From an uncultured Eubacteriales bacterium (lineage in GTDB: Bacteria; Bacillota; Clostridia; Christensenellales; Aristaeellaceae), in NCBI GenBank assembly GCA_900315315.1, contig OMYT01000012.1, positions 1 to 64,000 on the forward strand: DNA of 64,000 nt, read 5' to 3'. The stretch's first letter is position 1, and each line of letters opens with the position of its first letter. The position numbers and the translations under genes were made by a program. Under the pieces are notes generated by a model. That model made no database searches and had not been told where the DNA came from. It was given only the letters and a program-made list of their open reading frames with translations. Below, piece after piece: positions 25,303 to 33,896 of this stretch.

Positions 25303-26700
25303 ATGAAAAAAGACGATAAGCGGAGACCGCTTTCGGTTGGTACGGTATTCATGCTTGGACTGCTGGCGGTTGTGCTGGTTGGTTCTGCAGTTGTTCTTGG
25401 CAGGCTTTCCTCCGGCGCTTCCGTGGATCTGAGCAAACTGAATATGCAGTTCCTGGATTTGCAGAACGGGCAGCAGGCCGTCGGAAACGATACCGAAGAC
25501 CATGCCGCAGCGGCAGAGAAGCAGGAACAAAAAACATCGGAGTTCCCGGAAGCACCTGCCAATGCTGTTGTTTCGAGTACTTCGACAGAAAATATAAATG
25601 AGGAAAAACCAAAGAATATTATACAAAAGGAAACGGCAGAATCTTCTGACGCCAATGCGAAAGAAACGGAAACACCGGCAGCGGGAAGCTACACGCTGAC
25701 GGTTGCGGGAGCTGTTTCCCTGGAAGGCGAAGTGCTGAAAAATTCCTGGAATGCGGATTCCAAAGCCTATGATCTGTCAGACATTATGCTTCTGCTGAAA
25801 CCGGAACTGCATGGAGATCTGAATGCCGTTTTCCTTGAGAACATTCTTTCAGACACCGACAAAGCCAATGACACTGTTGCGCCGGAGGCACTGGCAGACC
25901 TGCTGCAGGAAGCCGGTTTCCGCGCAGCAGCCGGCGGTTTCTCAAAAGCATACGACAAGGGGCCGGAGGGAATCGCCGGCACATGGATGACACTGGATGA
26001 GCGGAGCATTATCCCGACCGGCATCCGCCCCGAGGACAGGCAGGACAAACTGGAGATTATCACTGTGAACGGCGTGAAAACAGCATTTCTGCAATACACG
26101 GCCACCGTTCCTTCCAAGACAAGAAAGAAAATGGTAAAGGCAGGCACTTCACGTATGGTGCCGGAAGCCGAGATCGACCTGATTACCGAGGAAATAGACG
26201 CAGCCAGATCACAGGGTGCAGAGGCAGTGATTGTGCTGCTGAAGTGGGGAAAGACAGACAATAAATCCGACAGCAAACAGCAGGAACTTGCCGCGCAGAT
26301 TGCAAAGGCAGGCGCGGACCTGATCATAGGAAACGGGAGTCGAATTCCGCAAGGCGCGGAATACCTGTCCGGGAAGGATGACAGAAAGGTTTTATGCATC
26401 TGGAGCCTCGGATCGCTGCTTACGGGCGACCGGACAAATCCCAAACACATGGCAGGTTATCTGCTGAATGTAACGATCCGGAAGAACGGCAAGGGGGGTG
26501 CCGATATTCTGGCACCGGAATACACTCCGGTGTATACATGGAAGTACAAGCAGGACGGGCGCTATTATTACCGCTGCCTTGCTTCTGACCAGCCGGTACC
26601 TGACGGAATGGATTCCGAACAGCAAAAGACGATGGCAAAAGCGGAAAAAACAGTCAGTGAAGTGCTGGCCGGTTCACCGCTGTCTCTCAGATCCAGATAG
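25303..26700 (+). CDS. CapA-like protein lacking the metal ligands (likely pseudoenzyme)
   Basis: This 465-residue protein begins at the ATG after GAAAGGAGGGGAGCC; it has one N-terminal membrane helix (~15-36) and a low-complexity linker to ~125. The rest follows the CapA/PGA_cap metallophosphatase fold: LTVAGAVSLEGE, FLENIL, PEALADLLQEAGFRAAAGG, TGIRPEDR, VIVLLKWGK, LIIGNGSRIPQ and VLCIWSLGSLLTG. The normal metal and catalytic positions are altered. GD is GA, NNH is GGF, HWGxE is KWGK and GHHPH is GNGSR. It is therefore probably a catalytically dead relative with a binding or regulatory role at the cell surface. It follows the 35-residue membrane gene and precedes an unknown gene by 9 bases. 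CapA membership is inferred from motif order, not from an alignment. Confidence 0.7.
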   Translation: MKKDDKRRPLSVGTVFMLGLLAVVLVGSAVVLGRLSSGASVDLSKLNMQFLDLQNGQQAVGNDTEDHAAAAEKQEQKTSEFPEAPANAVVSSTSTENINEEKPKNIIQKETAESSDANAKETETPAAGSYTLTVAGAVSLEGEVLKNSWNADSKAYDLSDIMLLLKPELHGDLNAVFLENILSDTDKANDTVAPEALADLLQEAGFRAAAGGFSKAYDKGPEGIAGTWMTLDERSIIPTGIRPEDRQDKLEIITVNGVKTAFLQYTATVPSKTRKKMVKAGTSRMVPEAEIDLITEEIDAARSQGAEAVIVLLKWGKTDNKSDSKQQELAAQIAKAGADLIIGNGSRIPQGAEYLSGKDDRKVLCIWSLGSLLTGDRTNPKHMAGYLLNVTIRKNGKGGADILAPEYTPVYTWKYKQDGRYYYRCLASDQPVPDGMDSEQQKTMAKAEKTVSEVLAGSPLSLRSR

Positions 26701-26709
26701 ATAAGACAA

Positions 26710-27186
26710 ATGAAGATCAATGCGCTGAGAAAGGAACTAAATACACTGATTGTCCCGGATGATGACGGGAGAAAGCCCGCTGTAAGGCGCAGCCTTCGGG
26801 AAGAATGGCTCTATGTGACAGACCTTCCCGAAATCGCTCGCGGAGACAGGCTGGAAGATGCTTGTCGGCGACTGTCGGAATCCGGATGGGAAAGCATCAT
26901 GGAAGGGGGATGGATGCAGGTCAGGAAAGCTGTTACGGGGCCGCCGGAGGGTTGGTTTTCCGGACCGTTCGGTCCGGAAGCAGGATGCTGCAGAAGCCTG
27001 ATCGAGCGGCATCCCGAGCGGATCAAAGAACCGGATTGCAGAATTGAGTATCTCCTGATCCGGGCCGGTGAAGAAGGGGCAAAGGCTTATGAAGCAGCCT
27101 GCAGACAGCTTCACGGCGAATGGGCAGAAAGATTGAGAAAAAAACAAAAACTGCCGGAGGTCAGTGTTTTGTTTTTTCGTTTTTAA
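26710..27186 (+). CDS. Uncharacterised 158-residue cytoplasmic protein
   Basis: I do not recognise this family. The protein is charged, without a signal peptide or membrane helix. It is rich in Glu/Arg and has a Gly/Trp segment (ESGWESIMEGGWMQVRKA, then EGWFSGPFGPEAGCC) and a C-terminal helical stretch (GAKAYEAACRQLHGEWAERL). The start ATG lies 9 bases after the CapA-like stop codon, and no strong ribosome binding site is seen, so it may be translationally coupled. Its stop codon is followed at once by intergenic repeat R12. Confidence 0.6.
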   Translation: MKINALRKELNTLIVPDDDGRKPAVRRSLREEWLYVTDLPEIARGDRLEDACRRLSESGWESIMEGGWMQVRKAVTGPPEGWFSGPFGPEAGCCRSLIERHPERIKEPDCRIEYLLIRAGEEGAKAYEAACRQLHGEWAERLRKKQKLPEVSVLFFRF

Positions 27187-27215
27187 GAAATTTCGCGTCT
27201 GCGGACGCAAGGAAT

Positions 27216-27361
27216 CGCACGCGCACCGCGGCCGGTGTGCCGGCTCGCGCACTGCGCGCGGCAGGACCAGGGCTTTCCGAATGCCGGGGCTGCCGCCCGT
27301 TTCTTACTGAAAACGAGCCACTGGCTCGTTTTCCGGGCGTGCGAAACCCCTGGACCTTCGG
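27216..27361 (+). repeat. Repeat R12 (largest composite copy)
   Basis: It starts with the GC-rich block CGCACGCGCACCGCGG ... GCACTGCGCGCGGCAGG also found in R6, then CCAGGGCTTTCCGAATGCC. The cassette GGGGCTGCCGCCCGTTTC, apical ACGAGCCACTGGCTCGT and GGGCGTGCGAAACCCC follow, and it ends with TGGACCTTCGG. Two insert types are therefore present in one element. Confidence 0.8.
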
Positions 27362-27393
27362 GTTTTATGTGAAAGAGAAAAGGAGAGAGGAAA

Positions 27394-28038
27394 ATGCTGT
27401 TTAAACATATCGGTCATGCGGAATTCTGGATGGAGACGGAGAACGGGATTCGAATTGTGACGGATCCTTATGATGCCGGGTGCGGCTATCCCGTCAGGCC
27501 TGTGGAAGCGGAGATCGCGCTGGTTTCCCATCATCATCATGATCATGATGCGGTAGAGAATCTGCAGGGGAATCCGCTGGTGATTGATCAGGCAGGCAAG
27601 TATACACCTGATGAAGGTGTAAAGATCACGGCTGTCTGCGGATACCATGACGAGGTACGGGGAGAAAAACGGGGCGAAACCCTGATGTTCCTGATTGAGG
27701 CCGACGGCTTGAGAATCGTCCATCTGGGTGATCTGGGTGACCGGCTGAATCCGGAGCAGGAAAACGAACTGAGGAACCCGGACGTACTGATGATTCCGGT
27801 CGGCGGCTTTTATACGATCGACGGGAAACAGGCGAGAGAGATTGCTGCGCGGTTGAATGCCAAGGTGGTTTTGCCGATGCATTACAAAACAGATTACAAT
27901 GCAGACTGGCCGATTACGGGGCCGGAGGTTTTTCTGGAAGGCTATGATCAGAAAGACATAAGTGAAGATGCAGAGGCTTTAAGGGTAACCAAAGAAGATA
28001 TGATGTGCCAGCCGAAGGTAGTATTGTTTAAAGCATAA
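27394..28038 (+). CDS. MBL-fold metal-dependent hydrolase (UlaG/YtnP-like)
   Basis: This 214-residue cytoplasmic protein has the beta-lactamase-fold motif SHHHHDHDA, then the metal His of GYHDE, the bridging Asp in LRIVHLGDLGD, GGFYTIDGKQA and the final His in VVLPMHYKT. It belongs to the COG2220 group of short MBL hydrolases, with mostly unknown substrates. AGAGAGGAAA precedes the ATG. It ends convergent with the transglutaminase gene, with a shared terminator in between. Confidence 0.88.
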   Translation: MLFKHIGHAEFWMETENGIRIVTDPYDAGCGYPVRPVEAEIALVSHHHHDHDAVENLQGNPLVIDQAGKYTPDEGVKITAVCGYHDEVRGEKRGETLMFLIEADGLRIVHLGDLGDRLNPEQENELRNPDVLMIPVGGFYTIDGKQAREIAARLNAKVVLPMHYKTDYNADWPITGPEVFLEGYDQKDISEDAEALRVTKEDMMCQPKVVLFKA

Positions 28039-28060
28039 TTCAGAATAATCTTTCTCGGTG

Positions 28061-28086
28061 CCTGCAGTTTTCTGAAAAGCTGCAGG
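28061..28086. terminator. Bidirectional terminator between convergent genes
   Basis: CCTGCAGTTTTC and GAAAAGCTGCAGG form a long stem around a short loop, followed by TTTATTG on the forward strand. On the reverse strand it lies beyond no gene end but just downstream of the transglutaminase stop at 28088, so it can serve both. Confidence 0.65.
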
Positions 28087-28087
28087 T

Positions 28088-30367
28088 TTATTGTGTCTTG
28101 GCGCGCCTGGAGAGGGGCAGGAAGATTCTCCGGACGAAATAGCGGAGGCGGGCCGGGCGGGAAAGTTCAGACCGGAGCAGAACTGCGGTATCCTGAATAA
28201 GGCTTGTATCCGTTTCCTGAGCCTCTGCCCGGGAATAGTGAATTAAAGACAGACATTCACCGACAGGACCGAGCGCGACAGAGAAGATTCCTGTTCTGTC
28301 GATCCGGCGGCCGAAGGCCATGGGGGATTCGTCTTTTCTGCGGGTCATGCCTTCGGCATAAAGCAGGTCCGTTATCTCCTGCGCCCAGATATCCAGACGG
28401 GCCTCTTCGGTTTTTGCCCGGGCTGCCCGGATTCCCGGCGAGGTCATGAGAATGCGCACTGCCAGCAGCAGCGGCAGGAGAAGCAACAGCCAGAGCCAGG
28501 GGAAGGAGGGGGAAACAGTATCCTGATCGGACTCGGAATCCTGATCTGGCTCCGGGGGCTGCGAAGGCTCGTCCGAAGGGACCGGGGTGGGTTCGGGCGT
28601 GGGTTCGGGAGACGGTTCTTCCGGGGACGGCGTCGGATCATCGTGATCAGGCTGATCCGGCTCCGGGGTGTCAGTGGGCTCCGGTGAGGTTTCCGGTTCG
28701 GGAGAGGGAGACGGCGTGGCCGGTCCTTCCTCAGGCCCCTGCTGGTCTCCGCTGGTCTTCGGCGTGGCGTCAAAGGTCAGCCATCCGAAACCTTTAAAAT
28801 ATATTTCGGTCCATGCGTGGGCGGAGAGGCCGGTGACAACCGCTTCGCCGTTTTCATCCGGCTCAGCCATATAGCCTTCGACATACCGCGCGGGGAGGCC
28901 GACCATACGGCACAGGACAGTCATGGCAGAGGCAAAATAGGTACAGTATCCTTCTTTGGTATCCAACAGGAAACGAGTGACAAAGTCCACATCCTCAGGC
29001 TGATTCTCTACATCCAGCGTATAACGGAATCCGCGGCTCAGGAAAGCCTGAAGCGCCAGCGCCTGATCATACGGCGAGTTTCCGGCGGAAGCGGCGTTCC
29101 GGGCCAGTTCATAAACCGGTGATTCCAGATGGGAAGGTAATTCGGTATAGGTTTCCACGATGCGGTCATAGGCATCATCCTCCATCGTGGAACAGATTTC
29201 GATCAGCGTACCGAGACCGGGGTCCCCCGCAACGAAGAGCGGAGCGGAAACGGCATATGAATCACCCGGCTGGAGGTTGCGTGTGATAAAGATCTCGGAT
29301 GCATCGGAGAAATAGGGTACCAGTTCACCGCCCGGATTCAGTTCCCGTACGCGCTGGGGCGTGAAGAGTGTGGAGGCGCTGCCGGAGAGCATCCGGACTG
29401 AAACCGTGACGGGATCACACTGGGCGTTCCGGACAGTTTCCGCAGGAAGCAGCTGATCAAAGAGCGCTGCGCGCTGAGACGCCAGACGGGGAGACTGCCA
29501 GAGATACCGGCGGCCGCCTGTTGTGTTTCTCCAGCTGCGGCCGGTGTATTCATTCAGCACAACACCGCGAAGGTATGCCGTGCGGGGCGTGGAAACCTGC
29601 ATGACCGGATTGTCGTGCGGTTCCGGTTTGCCGCCAAGCTGATCCATTCCTTCAGGATAGTATCCTTCCGATGACAGGGAAAACACATCCCGAGGTTCCG
29701 TGAAGAACAGCCGGTCCAGCACAGCCTGGCGAAGCTCGTCCGCTTTCTGCTGCAGCGGATTGTCCCGGACACCGCCTGAAGTCAGCAGGAACGCGGCAAC
29801 GACCAGCACCACTGCCCAGGGAAGCACCTGCAGAAGCGGGGTTTCCGGAAAGCGGTCGATCATCAGGATCAGCAGCATGGCGATCAGGGCCGGCAGGGCC
29901 CATGGGATCACGGAGACTGAACCGGTCAGATAGATCACCAGAATGAGCGCGATGCACAGGAAGGTTGACGGGAAGCAGGAAACATTGCGAAGGCAGGCAA
30001 AGCAACAGATCAGCGTCAGCACGACGGTAATCAGAAGGACGGCAGGCTGCTCGATCAGGGGAAGCGCCGTGTGCACCCCCGCAATACGGAGCGAAAGCGC
30101 ACGGAAAAGGTCTGAGACAGTTGTGATGCCGTTCATGGCTGTGAGCCAGAAGAGCAGGGCAGCGCAGCCGATGGCGGCGGCAATGACGGCGGTCAACCGT
30201 TTGATTGCCGCGATTTCGAAAATGAGAATTGTGATCAGGATGGGCAGGAGGACTGCCGGATTCAGGAATGTCGGTTCGAGGATGCCCAGAAGCGGAAGCG
30301 TCAGGCCTGCGGAAAGCAGGAAGGAGAGGAGCGCATGGGTCAGGCGGGCACGAAGGATGTCTTTCAT
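28088..30367 (-). CDS. Membrane transglutaminase-like protein
   Basis: This 759-residue protein has an N-terminal bundle of about six membrane helices (~1-200), an extracytoplasmic region, and a transglutaminase-like core at ~400-530. The catalytic triad is visible: Cys in KEGYCTYFAS, His in SAHAWTEIY and Asp in TFDATP. A Pro/Glu/Asp-rich linker (PATPSPSPEPETSPEP onward) leads to another membrane helix (WLWLLLLLPLLLAV) and a ~120-residue cytoplasmic tail. The architecture matches the third gene of MoxR/DUF58/transglutaminase operons. Its start overlaps the DUF58 stop (ATGA). A role in extracytoplasmic protein cross-linking or peptide cleavage is inferred; the target is unknown. Confidence 0.88.
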   Translation of the reverse strand: MKDILRARLTHALLSFLLSAGLTLPLLGILEPTFLNPAVLLPILITILIFEIAAIKRLTAVIAAAIGCAALLFWLTAMNGITTVSDLFRALSLRIAGVHTALPLIEQPAVLLITVVLTLICCFACLRNVSCFPSTFLCIALILVIYLTGSVSVIPWALPALIAMLLILMIDRFPETPLLQVLPWAVVLVVAAFLLTSGGVRDNPLQQKADELRQAVLDRLFFTEPRDVFSLSSEGYYPEGMDQLGGKPEPHDNPVMQVSTPRTAYLRGVVLNEYTGRSWRNTTGGRRYLWQSPRLASQRAALFDQLLPAETVRNAQCDPVTVSVRMLSGSASTLFTPQRVRELNPGGELVPYFSDASEIFITRNLQPGDSYAVSAPLFVAGDPGLGTLIEICSTMEDDAYDRIVETYTELPSHLESPVYELARNAASAGNSPYDQALALQAFLSRGFRYTLDVENQPEDVDFVTRFLLDTKEGYCTYFASAMTVLCRMVGLPARYVEGYMAEPDENGEAVVTGLSAHAWTEIYFKGFGWLTFDATPKTSGDQQGPEEGPATPSPSPEPETSPEPTDTPEPDQPDHDDPTPSPEEPSPEPTPEPTPVPSDEPSQPPEPDQDSESDQDTVSPSFPWLWLLLLLPLLLAVRILMTSPGIRAARAKTEEARLDIWAQEITDLLYAEGMTRRKDESPMAFGRRIDRTGIFSVALGPVGECLSLIHYSRAEAQETDTSLIQDTAVLLRSELSRPARLRYFVRRIFLPLSRRAKTQ

Positions 30368-31533
30368 GCAGCATTACCTCCTTCCGGTTCGGGGGTAACG
30401 TATGAGACTTCGATACCGGCCTGCTTCAGGCGTGAAATCAGCGGGAGAACGTTCTCATCCTCCGGCGCGAAAGTGATCAGATAGAGGCGGATATTCGGAC
30501 CGCTGCGGTGCATCCGGATCATGATATCCACCATCGGGATATTCAGACGGGCGGAAATGACCACAACGCAGCCTACTTTTCGAAGCCGGCGGCTCTCCAT
30601 GATCAGAACCCGCTCAAAGCGATCTGTTTCTGAAAAATCAACACGGGCAAGATAATCCATGGCGATGGGGAGGCCCATGCTTTTATCCACGTCCACAGGA
30701 TGATGCCCCAGGAGCGGCAAACGAACCTGATGGTCTGTGGAGGTCTGATCCTTCAGGATGGAGGCAGTGGTTTCCAGCAACGCATCCCTGATATCGGCTT
30801 CCGCCTGCGGATGCCCCCAGGAAGGCGGACGTGAGCAGTCCATCAGAATCAGTACATCCTGAAGGATCGGCTCGTCAAATTTGCGTACGATGAGTTCGCC
30901 TTTACGCAGGGAGAGCTTCCAGTGAATTTTTTTCATCGCGTCACCCGGCTGATAGCTTCGCACATCGGAAGGCGCGTTCAGGTCTTCTGTCGCGCGGGCC
31001 ATGATCTCGCTGCCGGGATCACCGGGAGAAAGCGTAAGGGGTTCAGTGGAAAAAGTGCGCGGAAGCACGGTGAGCGAGAAAGAAGTATCTGTCAGGGCGA
31101 CACGCTTATGTACGATTCCGAGCAGGTCCTCCACAACGCAGGCACGCAGGCCGACAGGAAAAACTCCCACATGTGCCGCATGGACGGGAAGATGCAGGCT
31201 TTGTACCCGCCAGGGCATGTTTTTCAGCCGAATTTCCCGGTCAAGCGTTCCCGAAGGATCAGATATTTCCAGCAAAAGCGGCGCGATGGGAATCAGCCCG
31301 CGGTGCCGCATACGAAGGGAAAAGACCAGATTCTCCCCGCGGTGAACGGTCTGCTCCGCCAGATCTCCATCCACTCTAAGGGTTGCCGAAGCCCAGAGCA
31401 CGGCAATAAGGCTCCAGAGAACCGCGATGACGATCAGCACCGAAAGAAGCAAAAAAAGCTGACTGCCGGTGCACAGCGCAACCGTCAGCAGCAGCAGAAA
31501 AAGAGAAACGGGAAGAGATAATCGCAATTTCAT
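30364..31533 (-). CDS. DUF58 domain protein
   Basis: This 389-residue protein has two N-terminal membrane helices (LPVSLFLLLLTVALC and LLSVLIVIAVLWSLIAVLW) and a C-terminal vWA-like DUF58 domain. The signature is visible as VRSYQPGDAMKKIHWKLSLRKGELIVRKF, followed by VLILMDCSRPP as the vWA strand. DUF58 proteins act as partners of MoxR ATPases. The gene begins 4 bases after moxR and overlaps the transglutaminase gene by 4, so the three are co-translated. Confidence 0.9.
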   Translation of the reverse strand: MKLRLSLPVSLFLLLLTVALCTGSQLFLLLSVLIVIAVLWSLIAVLWASATLRVDGDLAEQTVHRGENLVFSLRMRHRGLIPIAPLLLEISDPSGTLDREIRLKNMPWRVQSLHLPVHAAHVGVFPVGLRACVVEDLLGIVHKRVALTDTSFSLTVLPRTFSTEPLTLSPGDPGSEIMARATEDLNAPSDVRSYQPGDAMKKIHWKLSLRKGELIVRKFDEPILQDVLILMDCSRPPSWGHPQAEADIRDALLETTASILKDQTSTDHQVRLPLLGHHPVDVDKSMGLPIAMDYLARVDFSETDRFERVLIMESRRLRKVGCVVVISARLNIPMVDIMIRMHRSGPNIRLYLITFAPEDENVLPLISRLKQAGIEVSYVTPEPEGGNAA

Positions 31534-31537
31534 GATC

Positions 31538-32482
31538 TTACAGTTTTACAGGGACATTTGTATTCTGGAGAATGGTGAGCAGGAACTGCTCTGCAGGGAC
31601 TCCTTTCATTCTGGCTTCGGGAGAGAGGATCATCCGGTGAGCCATGACCGGAAGGAACATGTGCTGCACATCCTCCGGAAGGACAAAGTCCCGGTCATCC
31701 AGCATGGCACAGGCCTGGGCGCCGCGGATCAGCGAGATCGCGGCGCGTGTGGATGCGCCGAGAGAGAAGGCCTGGTCATTCCGGGTGGCGGCGGCCAGAG
31801 AGGCAACATAATTCCTGACTTCCGGAGAGCAGTAGACCGTGGTGACCTGCTCCTGCATAGCCAGTACATCCTGGGCGGAGCAGATCGGCTCAATGGTTTC
31901 CATGGGCGGAACAGTGCCGCTGTAGCGCTCGAGCACGTCCATCTCCTGCTCGATGGTAGGGTATCCGATCGAGATCCGCAGGAAAAACCGGTCTACCTGC
32001 GCCTCAGGCAGCGGATAAGTACCGACAAATTCGCCGGGGTTTTGGGTTGCCAGGACGATAAAGGGCTGCGGCAGCTGATGGGTGATGCCGTCCACCGTAA
32101 CCTGATGCTCTTCCATGACTTCCAGAAGGGCTGACTGGGTTTTCGGACTGGTACGGTTGATTTCGTCCGCCAGAACGATCTGGCTCATAACTGCGCCTTC
32201 CTTGTATTCCATTTCACCGGTCTTGAAATTAACCAAGGTAAAGCCGGTCACATCTGAAGGCATCAGGTCCGGCGTGAACTGGATGCGGCGGAAAGAGCAG
32301 TCCAGCGAACGGGCCAGGGCGCTGGCCAGGGTGGTCTTGCCGACACCGGGAACATCCTCGATCAGGACATGCCCCTTGCACAGCAGGGCGATGAGGGCGT
32401 ATTCGATAGCCTCTTCCTTGCCGACAACGGCCTTCCCGATATTCTGCTGAAGGGCGAGAATCATTCTGCCGGGATTAATCAT
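31538..32482 (-). CDS. MoxR-family AAA+ ATPase
   Basis: This 314-residue ATPase has Walker A VPGVGKTTLASALA, the MoxR signature FRRIQFTPDLMPSDVTG, Walker B IVLADEINRTSPKTQSALLEVM, sensor 1 VLATQNPGEFVGTYPLPEAQVDRF and a C-terminal lid with ASTRAAISLIRGAQA. MoxR proteins are chaperone-like and often mature vWA-domain partners, here the DUF58 gene just downstream. AGGAGG precedes the ATG at normal spacing. The promoter is shared back to back with acpS. Confidence 0.93.
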   Translation of the reverse strand: MINPGRMILALQQNIGKAVVGKEEAIEYALIALLCKGHVLIEDVPGVGKTTLASALARSLDCSFRRIQFTPDLMPSDVTGFTLVNFKTGEMEYKEGAVMSQIVLADEINRTSPKTQSALLEVMEEHQVTVDGITHQLPQPFIVLATQNPGEFVGTYPLPEAQVDRFFLRISIGYPTIEQEMDVLERYSGTVPPMETIEPICSAQDVLAMQEQVTTVYCSPEVRNYVASLAAATRNDQAFSLGASTRAAISLIRGAQACAMLDDRDFVLPEDVQHMFLPVMAHRMILSPEARMKGVPAEQFLLTILQNTNVPVKL

Positions 32483-32511
32483 AGATAAATCCTCCTGGAT
32501 TTAATATTTAA

Positions 32512-32553
32512 ATTATACCTTTATTTGAAGAAAACCGCAAGGTGTGGTATGAT
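32512..32553. promoter_or_regulatory. Overlapping divergent promoters of moxR and acpS
   Basis: Reverse strand: -35 TTGCGG (32535-32540), 17 bases, -10 TATAAT (32512-32517) for moxR. Forward strand: -35 TTGAAG (32525-32530), 17 bases, -10 TATGAT (32548-32553) for acpS. The two interlock, so polymerase binding at one should hinder the other. Confidence 0.55.
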
Positions 32554-32607
32554 GCAAAGAGAAGAACCACGGGATAAGGGACGGAAACGGAGGAAGAACA
32601 AAAGAGT

Positions 32608-32982
32608 ATGACCAGGGGAGTCGGTTTCGATCTGTGCGAAATTGCGAGGATGGAAAAGCTGGTGGAAGACGAGCGATTTCTGAACCGTTTTTTTACGGAG
32701 CAGGAAGTGGCTTTCATCCGCTCAAAAGGGAGGAATAAGGCGCAGACCATGGCGGGGATTTTTGCCGCCAAGGAGGCGCTGACCAAGGCCCTGGGAACAG
32801 GACTTATCTTTGACCTGAGGGAGATTGAAGTGCGGCATACCGAAACGGGGCAGCCCTGCTATGCGTTTTCGGGCGAGGCGGCCGAAAAGGCTGGCAATGA
32901 CCGGTTTCTGCTGAGCATCAGCCATGACGGCGGGATGGCCGGAGCGGTCTGCATTTGCGAAGACACGGAACGGAAGGGATGA
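32608..32982 (+). CDS. acpS: Holo-[acyl-carrier-protein] synthase
   Basis: This 124-residue enzyme transfers phosphopantetheine from CoA to acyl carrier protein. It has GVGFDLCEIARMEKL (metal-binding Asp), FFTEQEVAF, GIFAAKEALTKALGTG (catalytic Lys and Glu) and LLSISHDGGMAGAVCI. Length is standard. The start follows GGAGGAAGAACAAAAGAGT. A GDPD gene follows 4 bases after the stop. Identification is secure. Confidence 0.95.
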   Translation: MTRGVGFDLCEIARMEKLVEDERFLNRFFTEQEVAFIRSKGRNKAQTMAGIFAAKEALTKALGTGLIFDLREIEVRHTETGQPCYAFSGEAAEKAGNDRFLLSISHDGGMAGAVCICEDTERKG

Positions 32983-32986
32983 GTAC

Positions 32987-33718
32987 ATGACACGGATTTT
33001 CGGACACAGAGGCGCAAGCGGTTATGCACCGGAAAACACGATTGCAGCTTTCCGCCTTGCGGCGGAAACAGGCGCTGACGGTGTGGAACTGGATGTTCAG
33101 ATGACCCGGGACGGGAAACTGGTGGTGGCCCATGACGAGACTGTCGACCGGGTGAGCAACGGTACAGGGCGGATTGCCGATCTGACCCTGAAAGAACTGA
33201 AAAAGCTGAACTTTAACCGTACGCATCCGGAATGCGAAGCTGCTGAGATTCCGATGCTGGAAGAAGTATTTGAACTGCTTCGGTCTACAGAATTAAGCAT
33301 CAATATCGAACTGAAGAACAGCCTGATCGATTATCCCGGACTCGAAAAGCGGGTCATTGATCTGACAATGAAGCAATTTGATCCGGACAGGATTATCTTT
33401 TCCTCTTTCAATCATGCCAGCATGCTCAGGGTCAAGGCGATCGATCCACGGCTGGTATGCGGACTGCTGTATGAAGCTTCTCTGATCGAACCTTGGGAAT
33501 ATGCCATGAGACTGGGCATGGATGCACTGCATCCGCAGTACGCGGAAGTGATCACACCCGGCGGGAATTGCCGGAAGGCACATGAGGCCGGAATACGGGT
33601 GCATACGTGGACGGTGAACGATCCGGAGGTGATGGCGGAGGTTTTGCGGGAAAAGGCGGATATACTGATCACGAATTATCCGGATTTGGCTTGTCAAGAG
33701 AGAAGTAAAATTTTATAA
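32987..33718 (+). CDS. Glycerophosphodiester phosphodiesterase
   Basis: This 243-residue protein has the GDPD fold: RIFGHRGASGYAPENT (catalytic His and Arg), GADGVELDVQMTRDG (metal Glu and Asp), LVVAHDETVDRVSNGTG (second catalytic His), INIELK and IRVHTWTVNDPE. It lacks a signal peptide and so is cytoplasmic, splitting glycerophosphodiesters to glycerol 3-phosphate and an alcohol. An upstream in-frame ATG lies within acpS; the ATG at 32987 follows GGAAGGGATGAG and gives the canonical N-terminus. Confidence 0.93.
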   Translation: MTRIFGHRGASGYAPENTIAAFRLAAETGADGVELDVQMTRDGKLVVAHDETVDRVSNGTGRIADLTLKELKKLNFNRTHPECEAAEIPMLEEVFELLRSTELSINIELKNSLIDYPGLEKRVIDLTMKQFDPDRIIFSSFNHASMLRVKAIDPRLVCGLLYEASLIEPWEYAMRLGMDALHPQYAEVITPGGNCRKAHEAGIRVHTWTVNDPEVMAEVLREKADILITNYPDLACQERSKIL

Positions 33719-33720
33719 TT

Positions 33721-33840
33721 AGGGGAAGGCTTTAGACCTCATCCGGCCTTCGGCTACCTGCCGGGGCTGCCGCCCGTTCTCTGCTGAAACTGTCCACTGG
33801 ACAGTTTTCCGGGCGCGACGAACCCCCTCAAGGGGAAAGC
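33721..33840 (+). repeat. Repeat R13 (with inner cassette)
   Basis: AGGGGAAGGCTTTAGACCTC starts it. GGCCTTCGGCTACCTGCCGG leads to the cassette, with apical AACTGTCCACTGG/ACAGTT, CCGGGCGCGACGAACCCCC and a tail TCAAGGGGAAAGC. Its cassette matches R11 almost base for base. Confidence 0.8.
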
Positions 33841-33896
33841 ATGAATATTTGGAAGACTAAATTGCATTATAAATATAGAGAAAGGCGGTTTTGAAC

